DNA of 64,000 nt. Source: Lewinellaceae bacterium (GTDB taxonomy: Bacteria > Bacteroidota > Bacteroidia > Chitinophagales > Saprospiraceae). The translations under genes were made by a program, and so were the position numbers. Below the pieces are notes generated by a model. The model was not told the DNA's origin. It worked only from the letters and a program-made list of their open reading frames with translations, and did not search any database. The DNA lies in assembly GCA_020636105.1 (NCBI GenBank), contig JACJYL010000001.1:1798001-1862000 (forward strand), read 5' to 3'. Positions 8,968-17,432 of this stretch are shown here, piece after piece (position 1 is the stretch's first letter; the number at the start of each line of letters is the position of its first letter).

Positions 8968-8996
8968 TTGTTTTGTTTTTAAAAGCCGTAATTTTG
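8968..8996 (+). promoter_or_regulatory. Predicted Bacteroidota promoter of purB
   Basis: A -7 box TAATTTTG (8989-8996) fits the Bacteroidota consensus TAnnTTTG, with a TTG -33 element at 8968-8970 and 18-bp spacing. The box ends 23 nt before the purB ATG. Confidence 0.6.
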
Positions 8997-9019
8997 GCCT
9001 CAATTAAAAAAACAAAAAG

Positions 9020-10357
9020 ATGCTGACTGCCATTTCACCTATTGATGGAAGGTATTATTCCAAAGTAGAAGCGCTGAGTAATTATTTTTCTGAATTTGCC
9101 CTGATCCGCTACCGCGTTTTTGTGGAAATTGAATATTTCATCGCCCTTTGTGAAATTCCCTTGCCACAGCTGGCAGATGTTCCCTTGGAAAAACTGGAAC
9201 AACTCCGGGGCTTTGTGGATGAATTTGAATTCGAATACGCAGAGCGTGTCAAGGAAATTGAAAGAACCACCAACCACGACGTTAAGGCAGTAGAGTATTT
9301 GGTCAAGGAATTTTTTGACCAGGTAGGGCTGGAAAAATACCGCGAATTTGTTCACTTCGGACTCACCTCCCAGGACATCAACAACACCGCTTTTCCCCTA
9401 ATGCTAAAAGGCGCACTGGAAAATGTTTGTTTCACTGCCTTTGATGATTTACACGAGTTATTGTACAACCTGGCGACCAAATGGCTCCATGTGCCTATGC
9501 TGGCACGCACTCACGGACAACCCGCCTCTCCGACCACCGTCGGTAAAGAACTCCAGGTTTTCGTGGAGCGCCTAAATGTTCAGTTTGCCCAACTTGAAAA
9601 TATTTCCCAAAAGGCAAAATTTGGCGGAGCCACCGGCAACTTTAATGCCCACTACGTCACTTATCCCGACATCCAATGGATTGATTTTGCCGACGACTTT
9701 GTCCGGGACAAACTTGGACTGGAACGCTCCCACCCTACTACTCAAATTGAACATTATGACAACCTGGCCGCCATCTTCCACGCCCTGATTCGCATCAATA
9801 CCATTTTGATCGACTTGTGCCGCGATGTGTGGACCTACATTTCCATGGATTATTTCAAGCAGGAAACCATTGCCGGGGAAATTGGTTCTTCTGCCATGCC
9901 CCATAAAGTAAACCCGATCGATTTTGAAAATGCCGAAGGCAACCTTGGACTGGCGAATGCCCTGTTTGGACACATGGCGGAAAAATTGCCGGTTTCCCGC
10001 CTTCAAAGAGATCTGACGGACAGTACCGTTTTACGAAATATTGGCGTGCCTATCGGACACACCCTCATTGCCCTAAAGTCCATTTTGAAAGGATTGCAAA
10101 AATTATCCCTGAATTATGGGAAGGTGGAACGGGATCTGGATAAAAACTGGGCCGTTGTGGCCGAAGCTATTCAAAACATCCTCCGCCGGGAAGGTTTTGA
10201 CAAGCCATACGAAGCCTTAAAAGATCTGACCCGGGGCAAAGAATCCATTTCCAGGGAAGACATCACGGCCTTTATTGAAAACTTATCCGTCAGTGAGGCC
10301 GTTAAGGAAGAACTGAAACAAATAAATCCGAGAAATTATATTGGCAAGGGAGTGTAG
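9020..10357 (+). CDS. purB: Adenylosuccinate lyase
   Basis: Catalyses two fumarate-releasing steps of purine synthesis: SAICAR to AICAR, and adenylosuccinate to AMP (EC 4.3.2.2). It acts as a cytosolic homotetramer. The 445 residues match the longer E. coli-type PurB. The superfamily signature GSSAMPHKVNP is at 289-299 and carries the catalytic serine loop. TSQDIN is at 116-121 and RTHGQPASPTT at 163-173, with the catalytic histidine. The gene is monocistronic, with its own promoter box upstream. Confidence 0.97.
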   Translation: MLTAISPIDGRYYSKVEALSNYFSEFALIRYRVFVEIEYFIALCEIPLPQLADVPLEKLEQLRGFVDEFEFEYAERVKEIERTTNHDVKAVEYLVKEFFDQVGLEKYREFVHFGLTSQDINNTAFPLMLKGALENVCFTAFDDLHELLYNLATKWLHVPMLARTHGQPASPTTVGKELQVFVERLNVQFAQLENISQKAKFGGATGNFNAHYVTYPDIQWIDFADDFVRDKLGLERSHPTTQIEHYDNLAAIFHALIRINTILIDLCRDVWTYISMDYFKQETIAGEIGSSAMPHKVNPIDFENAEGNLGLANALFGHMAEKLPVSRLQRDLTDSTVLRNIGVPIGHTLIALKSILKGLQKLSLNYGKVERDLDKNWAVVAEAIQNILRREGFDKPYEALKDLTRGKESISREDITAFIENLSVSEAVKEELKQINPRNYIGKGV

Positions 10358-10686
10358 TGATTGAATTATTTTGGTTTAATATTCACCCACATTTTCCAGG
10401 GGTTGTTTTACAACCTGGAAAGACTTGGGTAAGCGTAGGAGCTGGAAGTAGCCAACTGTGACCATCGGGAATGTGTAAAAAGTCTATTTTTTCAGGCTTC
10501 CACCATTCATTTTCTATAATATTTTAGAAAAAATGAGCCTTGCCTGCTCTGTGACGGAAGGCAGTTTTTTACACAACCAAATAAAAAAAACTAAAAAAAA
10601 TCTTGGAAAAGAGATTAAAGTAATTGTATATTTGCAGCGCTTAAGGCAAAACGGAGGATGAAAGAATCCTTTTTAAGCGACAAAAT
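10358..10686. other. Gene-free spacer between purB and the tRNA genes
   Basis: 329 bp with no coding potential that I can support. Its last 85 bp hold the tRNA promoter and leader. The remainder is unremarkable AT-rich sequence. Confidence 0.6.
10603..10634 (+). promoter_or_regulatory. Predicted promoter of the tRNA genes
   Basis: TATATTTG at 10627-10634 is a perfect TAnnTTTG -7 box. TTGG at 10603-10606 gives a -33 element with 20-bp spacing, the usual Bacteroidota distance. It lies about 53 bp before tRNA-Gly. Confidence 0.8.
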
Positions 10687-10759
<73 letters not shown>

Positions 10760-10768
10760 CAAATGCTA

Positions 10769-10832
10769 AAGGGTTTGAGTGTGATTAACAGTGTGAAACT
10801 ATCGCACTTATCTCACTCAAACCTTTTTTTTT
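10769..10832 (+). terminator. Hairpin plus T-run after tRNA-Gly
   Basis: GGGTTTGAGTGTGAT (10771-10785) pairs with ATCTCACTCAAACC further on, closing an inner GTGTGA/TCGCAC helix, and is followed by nine T residues. This would end or attenuate transcription between tRNA-Gly and tRNA-Leu. The sequence TAATGTTTG before tRNA-Leu could be a variant -7 box of its own. Confidence 0.65.
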
Positions 10833-10864
10833 AGGGGTTTTAAGTCTAATGTTTGTAAAAACAT

Positions 10865-11211
10865 GCCCGGGTGGTGGAATTGGTAGACACGCCGGACTTA
10901 AACAAATTTGTTCTTTGGATTTAGAACAAAAAAATTGAGTGCCCAAGGGGAAATCCTTGGAGTAGAACTTCTCAAATTCGGGGAAACCTTCATGCTTTTT
11001 TAAGTATTGGCAATCCCGAGCCAAGCCTTCGAGAAATCGTTGGAAGGTGTAGAGACTAAACGGGAAGCATCTAAGTTTCGAGTATTATCGGAATACGATG
11101 AAGAGATAGTCCAGACCACAAATTCTGAGTGATCAGAAGCAACGAAAGTTGTAGTAGGTAAGAAAATCCTGTGTCCTTCGGGACGTGCGGGTTCAAGTCC
11201 CGCTCCGGGTA
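10865..11211 (+). tRNA. tRNA-Leu(UAA), interrupted by a group I intron
   Basis: The exons are 10865-10899 and 11163-11211, together 84 nt. The acceptor stem GCCCGGG pairs with TCCGGGT (two G-U pairs), with discriminator A73 as required for leucine tRNAs. The long variable arm TGTCCTTCGGGACGT and the T arm GCGGGTTCAAGTCCCGC are intact. The spliced anticodon loop is CTTAAAA, with anticodon UAA. The interruption falls after U34. The anticodon stem CCGGA/TCCTG has one C-U mismatch. The body closely resembles E. coli tRNA-Leu(UAA). No CCA is encoded. Confidence 0.95.
10900..11162 (+). ncRNA. Group I intron in the tRNA-Leu(UAA) anticodon loop
   Basis: A 263-nt intron without an ORF. P1: exon ACTT (10896-10899) pairs with GAGT (10937-10940), giving the required U-G pair at the 5' splice site, beneath an extended hairpin TTGTTCT/AGAACAA. 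P2: CCAAGG/CCTTGG. P3: CTTCTC (10968-10973) with GGGAAG (11062-11067). Core elements are P (ATTCGGGGAAACC, from 10976), Q (AATCCCGAGCCAAGC, 11012-11026), R (GTGTAGAGACTAAACGG, 11047-11063) and S (AGATAGTCC, 11104-11112). P4 is TCGGG/CCCGA and P7 is GACTA/TAGTC. P6 is CCTTC/GGAAGG, and P8 is closed by CATC/GATG. The intron ends in G11162 (omega-G). These match the IC3-type introns known from cyanobacterial and plastid tRNA-Leu(UAA), in position and core. Confidence 0.93.
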
Positions 11212-11228
11212 CAAAGACTTGAAATTAA

Positions 11229-11261
11229 AAGCCTTCTCATAAATTTGAGGAGGCTTTTTTT
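11229..11261 (+). terminator. Rho-independent terminator after tRNA-Leu
   Basis: GCCTTCTC (11231-11238) pairs with GAGGAGGC (11247-11254) around an 8-nt loop and is followed by seven T residues. It ends the tRNA transcript just before the SDR gene. Confidence 0.85.
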
Positions 11262-11276
11262 ATTAAAACAAAAAAA

Positions 11277-12074
11277 ATGAACGATAAAGTAGCTGTCATC
11301 ACAGGTGGGAACGGAACATTGGGCAGTGCCTTCGCCAAAGGATTGGCGGAAGCGGGAGCAACGGTTTTTATTCTCGGAAGAAATGCTGAGAAATCTGCCC
11401 AAAAAGTCCTTGAATTCAAAGAGATGGGACTTGATATACAAGCTATAACCTGTGATGTGCTCGACGAAAACTCCGTAAACAATGCCGTAAAAACGGTATT
11501 GGAAATAACAGGCAGGGTGGATATTTTAATCAATGGAGCCGGCGGGAATATGCCGGGCGCCACCATCATGCCCGACCAATCGGTTTTTGATATTTCCATT
11601 GACCAATTCCGAAAAGTGAGTGACCTTAATTTAGTCGGTACGGTTATTCCTTCGATTGCCTTTGCCAAACCGATGGTTAAGCAGGGCAAAGGATGTATCA
11701 TCAATGTTTCCTCTGTGGCTGCAGCCTTACCCCTGACGAGGGTGGCAGGATACGCAGCCTCCAAGGCTGCCGTGGACAACTTTACCCGCTGGATGGCAGT
11801 GGAAATGGCCAACAAATACGGCGAAGGAATTCGCGTTAATGCCATCGCCCCCGGTTTTTTCATCGCGGAACAAAACCGTTCTTTATTATTGAATGAAGAT
11901 CATTCTTTGACAGACAGGGGAAAAACCATTATCAGCCAAACCCCAATGAAAAGATTTGGAACGCCTGATGACCTGATCAGCACCATCCTCTGGCTTTGTG
12001 ACGATCGCTCCGCTTTTGTTACGGGGATCGTGGTGCCTGTTGATGGAGGATTTACTGCTTTTGCCGGGGTGTAA
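11277..12074 (+). CDS. SDR oxidoreductase, D-mannonate oxidoreductase (fructuronate reductase) type
   Basis: A 265-residue classical short-chain dehydrogenase. The cofactor motif GGNGTLG is at 10-16, the NNAGG motif appears as NGAGG at 86-90, the catalytic S145/S146 are in NVSS, and Y159/K163 are in GYAASK. The stretch APGFFIAEQNRSLL (191-204) and TPMKRFGTPDDL are hallmarks of the SDR group annotated as D-mannonate oxidoreductase, which reduces D-fructuronate in glucuronate breakdown. This fits the neighbouring xylanase and GH43 genes, because glucuronoxylan releases uronates. Other uronate genes such as uxuA and uxaC are absent from the window. Substrate is inferred. Confidence 0.8.
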   Translation: MNDKVAVITGGNGTLGSAFAKGLAEAGATVFILGRNAEKSAQKVLEFKEMGLDIQAITCDVLDENSVNNAVKTVLEITGRVDILINGAGGNMPGATIMPDQSVFDISIDQFRKVSDLNLVGTVIPSIAFAKPMVKQGKGCIINVSSVAAALPLTRVAGYAASKAAVDNFTRWMAVEMANKYGEGIRVNAIAPGFFIAEQNRSLLLNEDHSLTDRGKTIISQTPMKRFGTPDDLISTILWLCDDRSAFVTGIVVPVDGGFTAFAGV

Positions 12075-12186
12075 AAGATAAAGTAAGGCGATAATGAAAA
12101 ATAAAAAAAAAGCTTAACCTGCCTGGCAAAAAGCGGGTTACAGCGCGGACCGACAAATAATTATTCTAACAACATTACTTTTTTCA

Positions 12187-13164
12187 TTATTCCATCATGC
12201 CATCTAAAATTTCAATGGAACCATCTTTCCGGTAAGTGATCACAGCCACTTTGATGCTTCGCAGATGAGTGACCCCTCCTGACAGTTTGCTGTCGTGATG
12301 AAAAAGATACCATTTACCCTTAAATTCACAAATGCTATGGTGGGTTGTCCAGCCGACCACCGGTGTCATGATCACTCCACCGTAAGTGAACGGACCATAA
12401 GGATTATCCCCAATGGCATAACACAACAAATGGGTATTTCCCGTGGAGTAGGAAAAATAGTATTTCCCATTATATTCGTGCATCCACGCCGCTTCGAAAA
12501 ATCTTCGGTTGTGATCCCCAGCTTTCAGCGGTTCACCGAACTTATCGAGGATCACCAGATCTCTGGGGGCTTCTGCAAATTCCAGCATATCGTCAGTCAT
12601 TCTGGCCACTTTCGGGCAAAGGGCCGGGGCATCATCAGCCGGTTCGCCGTCATCTTCCAAATAGGCTCCCGTTTTGTAGCGTTGCAGCTGTCCCCCCCAA
12701 AGTCCGCCAAAGTACATGAAATGATGTCCTGATTTTTTTTCATAAAAAACCGCAGGATCAATGCTAAAACTATCTTTGATCCAATGGGGCTGAGCCACGA
12801 AAGGACCTTCGGGGCGATCCCCCACTGCTACGCCAATATGAAAAATATCGTCATAGTCTTTTGCTGGAAAGTAGAAATAATACTTCCCATTTTTGAAAGC
12901 GGCATCGGGCGCCCACATCTGCCGTTTGGCCCAGGGGACATCATCAATGTCAAGCGCGACCCCGTGATCGGTTACTTCCCCATCGATCCCATCCATGGAA
13001 AAAACATGGTAATCCCTCATGCCAAAGTGGTCGCCATTATCATTGAATGGAATACCGGCATCAATATCGTGGGAAGGATAGAGGTAAACTTTCCCATTAA
13101 AAACATGTGCGGAAGGATCTGCCGTATATATATGTTTGACGAGATGTCTCACTTTTTCTTTCAT
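12187..13164 (-). CDS. Glycoside hydrolase family 43 protein (beta-xylosidase/arabinofuranosidase type)
   Basis: A 325-residue single-domain five-bladed beta-propeller hydrolase. The catalytic triad is visible: D16 (general base, TADPSAHVF), D136 (pKa modulator, SIDPAVF) and E224 (general acid, RFFEAAWMHEY). There is no signal peptide, so the enzyme is probably intracellular and acts on short xylo-oligosaccharides imported by the nearby GPH transporter. Its ATG overlaps the end of the GH10 gene by 4 bp, so the two are translationally coupled. Exact specificity (xylosidase or arabinosidase) cannot be decided from sequence. Confidence 0.9.
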   Translation of the reverse strand: MKEKVRHLVKHIYTADPSAHVFNGKVYLYPSHDIDAGIPFNDNGDHFGMRDYHVFSMDGIDGEVTDHGVALDIDDVPWAKRQMWAPDAAFKNGKYYFYFPAKDYDDIFHIGVAVGDRPEGPFVAQPHWIKDSFSIDPAVFYEKKSGHHFMYFGGLWGGQLQRYKTGAYLEDDGEPADDAPALCPKVARMTDDMLEFAEAPRDLVILDKFGEPLKAGDHNRRFFEAAWMHEYNGKYYFSYSTGNTHLLCYAIGDNPYGPFTYGGVIMTPVVGWTTHHSICEFKGKWYLFHHDSKLSGGVTHLRSIKVAVITYRKDGSIEILDGMME

Positions 13165-14291
13165 GGTTCTTTTGTTTTGTTCCCCATTAAAATAAGGCTG
13201 TCCACTGCCGGCTTCGGAGAATTATCCCGGTTAAATAAAAGCGGATAATCACTGCGTCCTGCTATGGGCCAGTAGTTACGCCAGGTTTGTGCATCATTCA
13301 CTCCCCAGGTGGTTACCCGCGTGATCTTATCCTGGTGTTTTAATAAAATTTTAAAAATGGAAATGAACCGGTCATTCAAAGCTACCGACATTGAATCGGG
13401 CAAACCATTTGGGAAAGGATTCATTTTTTCCTGGTATTCCGCCGACAGGGATACATCGGCAGAAACCCTTTCGCTGGGCCAGGGCAAAACCGTCACATCA
13501 AGTTCGGTGATCATTATCTTGCCCAGTGTCGACAACAACATCAGGCTGTTTTCAAAATCTTCTAAATCCGGAGCATCCATATTTAAGTGCCCCTGCATTC
13601 CAATGCCATCTACTTTGATGCCTTTAGCCTGCATGGATTTGACCATCTCATAGACCGCTTTGCTTTTTACAGGGCTGGACAAATTGTAATCGTTGTAATA
13701 CAATTCAGCATCGGGATCTGCTTTGGCGGCGGCTTTGAAAGCTATCTCAATCCAGTCCGGACCGATGATCTTATAAAACTTACTTTCACGTATCGTTCCG
13801 TCATCATTGATGGCCTCATTGACAACATCCCAACCTTTTACTTTGCCTTTGTAACGTCCCATAACGGCAGCAATATGGCTTTCCAAACGTTGGATCATTT
13901 CGTCTCTGTCCACATCATTCCCGTTTTCATCCACAAAAAGCCAGTCTGGCGTCTGGGAATGCCAGGCCAGGGTATGGCCCGTGATAAACATGTCGTTTTT
14001 TTCACCATAAGCCACGAAGGCATCTGCATCCTCCCAGAAATAGCGGTCCTTTTCAGGGTGGATGTTGACCGATTTCATACAGTTTTCTGCTACAATAGCA
14101 TTAAAATGAGTCCTGATAATCGAGTCCGTTACAGGATCTTTCTCGTATATCTGGTCCAGATTCAAAGCCGTACCCATGTAAAACTTAGCCGCAAAAGCAT
14201 CCTTTAATCCCTTTGGTGCAGCAGGTTCAATGGGCTCATTTCTACATGAAAACAAAAGACCTAAAATGATAAAAGTGATTAAATACCTCAT
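13161..14291 (-). CDS. Endo-1,4-beta-xylanase, glycoside hydrolase family 10 (lipoprotein)
   Basis: Cleaves internal bonds of xylan (EC 3.2.1.8). The start at 14291 is chosen over the longer frame (14333) because it begins a clean lipoprotein signal peptide with lipobox LLFSC (Cys16), so the enzyme is membrane-anchored. Motifs from this start: TGHTLAWHSQTPDW (about 104-117), acid/base E159 in WDVVNEA, nucleophile E263 in ITELDV, and TTWGVNDAQTW near the C-terminus. The (beta/alpha)8 barrel is complete. The gene lies between the transporter gene upstream and GH43 downstream on the same strand, giving an import, depolymerise and hydrolyse gene order. Confidence 0.95.
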   Translation of the reverse strand: MRYLITFIILGLLFSCRNEPIEPAAPKGLKDAFAAKFYMGTALNLDQIYEKDPVTDSIIRTHFNAIVAENCMKSVNIHPEKDRYFWEDADAFVAYGEKNDMFITGHTLAWHSQTPDWLFVDENGNDVDRDEMIQRLESHIAAVMGRYKGKVKGWDVVNEAINDDGTIRESKFYKIIGPDWIEIAFKAAAKADPDAELYYNDYNLSSPVKSKAVYEMVKSMQAKGIKVDGIGMQGHLNMDAPDLEDFENSLMLLSTLGKIMITELDVTVLPWPSERVSADVSLSAEYQEKMNPFPNGLPDSMSVALNDRFISIFKILLKHQDKITRVTTWGVNDAQTWRNYWPIAGRSDYPLLFNRDNSPKPAVDSLILMGNKTKEP

Positions 14292-14485
14292 CTTATTTAT
14301 TTTTTGATTGATAGAAATCAGCGCGATAATCATTCATTCAATTAGGGGTTCAAATGGTTCAAAGAGTTCAAATGGAGTGCAACGACATACCGACATTTCA
14401 TGTACAGCACAGGTTTTCGTGCCGTCAGGGCGGGAGGGTTCACCGTATTCCTTATTCTTGTTCAGGCTTTTCCTTTAGGAAAAAT

Positions 14486-15943
14486 TTAATTTCTTCTGGC
14501 CAAAAGATCCTGCTCAATTTGGGTTTCCATCTTTTTATTGATCTCGTAAAAAAACAAAAGGGCCACGCCAATCAAAAAAGGAATGGAGGGATAAACACTT
14601 ACCAATAGCTTGATTCCGTGGACAGCCGAGTCTGGTTGAGTAATGATTTGGTCTGCAACAGCGGAATCGTTCGGAATATAGTGGGACCATCCCAAGATGG
14701 AAGTGAGCAGGGCTCCTCCAATACTCAATCCGGTTTTCAGGCCCACCATCATTGCAGAAAAAATGATGGCCGTTGCGCGCCTGTTGTTTTTCCATTCTGA
14801 ATAATCCGCCACATCCGCTATCATCGCCCAAAGGATGGGAATCGTAACTCCGTAGAAAAATCCATGCATTATTTGTGCGCCGAACATCATGCCCACCGAC
14901 TTTGGTGGAAACAAGTAAAAAGCCAAAATAAAAAGGGTGGAATTAAATAAAGCTATGCCAAAAACATCTCGTTTACCATATTTATCGGCCAATCTTTTTG
15001 AAAGGGTAATCCCCACGATCATAAAAATAATCCCTCCCCCATTGAACAGCCCGAAGCCTGCAGATACGGGGTCTTCGCCTAAAAAGTTGACTCCGATTCC
15101 CGAGAGGAAGGTCAAAACAGGTTGGATAAATTTGGTCAGAGTAGCCTTATCTACATAATTTTCAAAATAATAAACATACGATCCGCCTTTCATGGCAAGG
15201 GTAATGAAAACCAGTATCGTGAGAAAAAGCATGATTATCCAGGGCTTGTTTTTGAATAAGTCAGACAGGTCCTCCTTCAGACTGGACTTTTGTTCCGGTG
15301 AAGGGACAATGCGCTCCCGGGTGGTAAAAAAGGTGATCAACAACATGATGGTTCCAATGATGGCCAGGTAGGTCATTACCTTTTCGATCCCAATCGCCTT
15401 ATCTCCTCCGCCTACACTCAGGATCAACGGGTACATAAAAACTTGTACAAAGAATTGAGCAAACATCACCGCAACGAAGCGATAGGAAGATATGCTGTTT
15501 CGCTCGCCCATATCTCCCGTAATTACTCCACTCAGGGAGGCATAAGGCAAATTGTTGGCAGCATACAATAACAACAACAATGCGTAAGTCACGATCGCAT
15601 AAATGAACTTCCCTTTGTATGAAAAATCTGGCGTACTGAATGCCAGTAATGCCACTACGCCCAATGGAAGGGCGGTAAACAAAATCCATGGGCGGAATTT
15701 TCCCCAACGGCTGTAAGTCCTGTCTGCCAAAGCTCCGATAATCGGATTAAACCCAAAAGCAGCGATCAGTCCTACCGTCAATATAATGATCGATGAATCT
15801 TCTGCGGTGAGCCCGTAAATATCCGTGTAAAAAAATGCGAGATAGGTGATCAGGGTCTGGAAAACAAGGTTAGCGGCAAGGTCACCAAGCGAATAGCCGA
15901 TTTTTTCTTTAACGCTGAGTTTTGGTAAAATTGTGTTTTTCAT
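14486..15943 (-). CDS. GPH-family (glycoside-pentoside-hexuronide:cation) symporter
   Basis: A 12-helix sugar:cation symporter of the MelB/XynB-like GPH branch of the major facilitator superfamily. The start at 15943 gives MKNTILPKLSVKEKIGYSLG, the usual family N-terminus (KIGYSLGDLAANLVFQ); the frame extends 48 bp further upstream without conserved sequence. LTADRTYSRWGKFRPW-like text near residue 80 (ALADRTYSRWGKFRPW) is the conserved loop 2-3 motif. Placement upstream of xylanase and GH43 suggests uptake of xylo-oligosaccharides or uronides. Two palindromes in its upstream region may be regulator sites. Confidence 0.9.
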   Translation of the reverse strand: MKNTILPKLSVKEKIGYSLGDLAANLVFQTLITYLAFFYTDIYGLTAEDSSIIILTVGLIAAFGFNPIIGALADRTYSRWGKFRPWILFTALPLGVVALLAFSTPDFSYKGKFIYAIVTYALLLLLYAANNLPYASLSGVITGDMGERNSISSYRFVAVMFAQFFVQVFMYPLILSVGGGDKAIGIEKVMTYLAIIGTIMLLITFFTTRERIVPSPEQKSSLKEDLSDLFKNKPWIIMLFLTILVFITLAMKGGSYVYYFENYVDKATLTKFIQPVLTFLSGIGVNFLGEDPVSAGFGLFNGGGIIFMIVGITLSKRLADKYGKRDVFGIALFNSTLFILAFYLFPPKSVGMMFGAQIMHGFFYGVTIPILWAMIADVADYSEWKNNRRATAIIFSAMMVGLKTGLSIGGALLTSILGWSHYIPNDSAVADQIITQPDSAVHGIKLLVSVYPSIPFLIGVALLFFYEINKKMETQIEQDLLARRN

Positions 15944-16019
15944 CTGCTGCCTTTTCGTTTTAATGGAACACCATGAATATGATGTTGCCAATGGTTGTTA
16001 AAAGAACGCTCAAAAAATT

Positions 16020-16031
16020 GCAATCGATTGC
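16020..16031. promoter_or_regulatory. Palindromic LacI-like operator candidate
   Basis: GCAATCGATTGC is a perfect 12-bp palindrome centred on CG, the form of LacI/GalR-family operators. It lies about 77 bp upstream of the GPH symporter start and about 15 nt downstream, on the minus strand, of a TAGATTTA sequence that is one mismatch from a -7 box. No LacI-family gene is in the window. Confidence 0.5.
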
Positions 16032-16055
16032 GTTATTCAGGTAAATCTAATTAAT

Positions 16056-16077
16056 ATCCATGAAATTCCACATGGAT
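16056..16077. promoter_or_regulatory. Inverted repeat ATCCATG-N8-CATGGAT
   Basis: A perfect 7-bp inverted repeat separated by 8 bp, in the divergent region between the GPH symporter and galK. The size and spacing suit a dimeric regulator site. It is not followed by a T-run, so a terminator is unlikely. Confidence 0.45.
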
Positions 16078-16234
16078 CAATCATTTATTTTGGATTTTTC
16101 TTAAAAAAACCTCTTGATAAAAATGTTAAAAAATAAGCCGTTAAGGAACTGGCAAAATCAAATGATAAGCCAATCTTTTTTAGTATTTTAGCCGAAATTA
16201 TTGTTGGCGATCGTTCATTTAAAACCAATCGAAT

Positions 16235-17374
16235 ATGACAGATCAGACAAAGGCAAATCTGACAAAAGATTCCATTACCGTTCAATCTCCGGGGAGAATC
16301 AATATCATTGGTGAACACACAGACTACAATGACGGATTTGTATTTCCGGCGGCAGTTGACAAGATGGTTAAGGTACACATGAAACGCAATGGGTCTGAAC
16401 AAACGGCCAACATCAAGGCTGACAATTTCAACGAAACCCATACAATGGATCTCCACCGATTCTCCCCCATCGCCCCGGGATGGCAGAATTACGTGATGGG
16501 AGTCATTTCCGAATTGCAAAAATTGGGCGCCAACATAAAAGGGTTTGATGCCAGTTTCAGTGGAGATGTGCCTCTTGGCGGCGGCATGAGTTCTTCTGCA
16601 GCCCTGGAATGCAGTTTTGCCCTGGCACTCAATGAATTGTTTGACCTCGGGTTGAGTAAGGATCAGATGATCAAAGCTTCCCAAATGGCGGAGCATCATT
16701 TTGTGGGTACAAAATGCGGCATCATGGACCAGTTTGCCAGCATGATGGGAAAAAAAGACCAGGTCATTTTGCTCGATTGCAGAACGCTGGAATATCAATA
16801 TTTTCCCCTTGAACTTGGTGAATACCAATTGTTGTTACTCAACACCAACGTTTCTCACAGCCTGGCTTCTTCAGAATACAACACACGGAGCGCTGAATGT
16901 GAAACGGGGGTCGCCCATTTAAAAAAGATATACCCGGGCATCAAAAACCTTCGGGATATCAGCCTGCAACAACTGGAAGATAACAAATCGGCACTGGAGG
17001 AAATCATTTTCAGACGTTGTCATCATGTAGTATCTGAAAATGAAAGGGTATTACGGGCGGCTGAAGCCATGCAGCAGGGAGATCATAAATTGCTGGGGGA
17101 ACTCATTTACCAGTCGCATTTCAGCCTGCAACATGATTATGAGGTGAGTTGCCCCGAACTGGACTTCCTGGTGAAACAAACGCTCGATAAGGATTATGTT
17201 TTGGGAAGTCGGATGATGGGCGGAGGTTTTGGCGGCTGTACCATCAGTATCCTCCGAAAAGATAAGCTGGACTCTTTCACCCAATGGATAGCCAAAAGTT
17301 ATCACGATAAGTTTGGCATTGAGGTTACCCCGATTTCTGTATCTATCGGAGATGGAACAAAAGCCATTTATTAA
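16235..17374 (+). CDS. galK: Galactokinase
   Basis: Phosphorylates alpha-D-galactose to galactose 1-phosphate (EC 2.7.1.6), the entry to the Leloir pathway. A GHMP kinase of 379 residues, the normal length. The galactokinase signature GRINIIGEHTDYNDG is at 20-34, the ATP-binding PLGGGMSSSAALE at 113-125, the catalytic aspartate D165 in CGIMDQFAS, and motif 3 MGGGFGGC near residue 329. galT and galE are not in the window. It is divergent from the GPH symporter and shares its upstream region, which suggests joint sugar-dependent control. Confidence 0.96.
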   Translation: MTDQTKANLTKDSITVQSPGRINIIGEHTDYNDGFVFPAAVDKMVKVHMKRNGSEQTANIKADNFNETHTMDLHRFSPIAPGWQNYVMGVISELQKLGANIKGFDASFSGDVPLGGGMSSSAALECSFALALNELFDLGLSKDQMIKASQMAEHHFVGTKCGIMDQFASMMGKKDQVILLDCRTLEYQYFPLELGEYQLLLLNTNVSHSLASSEYNTRSAECETGVAHLKKIYPGIKNLRDISLQQLEDNKSALEEIIFRRCHHVVSENERVLRAAEAMQQGDHKLLGELIYQSHFSLQHDYEVSCPELDFLVKQTLDKDYVLGSRMMGGGFGGCTISILRKDKLDSFTQWIAKSYHDKFGIEVTPISVSIGDGTKAIY

Positions 17375-17432
17375 ACCGAAAAGTTAAGAACACTTGGCGG
17401 AAAAGCGAGCATTTAAAATTATTGATCCTGCA

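Noticed and set aside
9572..10006. Minus-strand 144-residue frame inside purB
   Set aside because: Antisense shadow of a well-conserved gene; no similarity or signal features.
10900..11162. Insertion of a phage or integrative element at tRNA-Leu
   Set aside because: The interruption is in the anticodon loop, carries no integrase or att duplication, and folds with complete group I intron core elements.
13587..14207. Plus-strand 206-residue frame opposite the GH10 gene
   Set aside because: Antisense shadow of the xylanase, whose catalytic motifs are intact on the minus strand.
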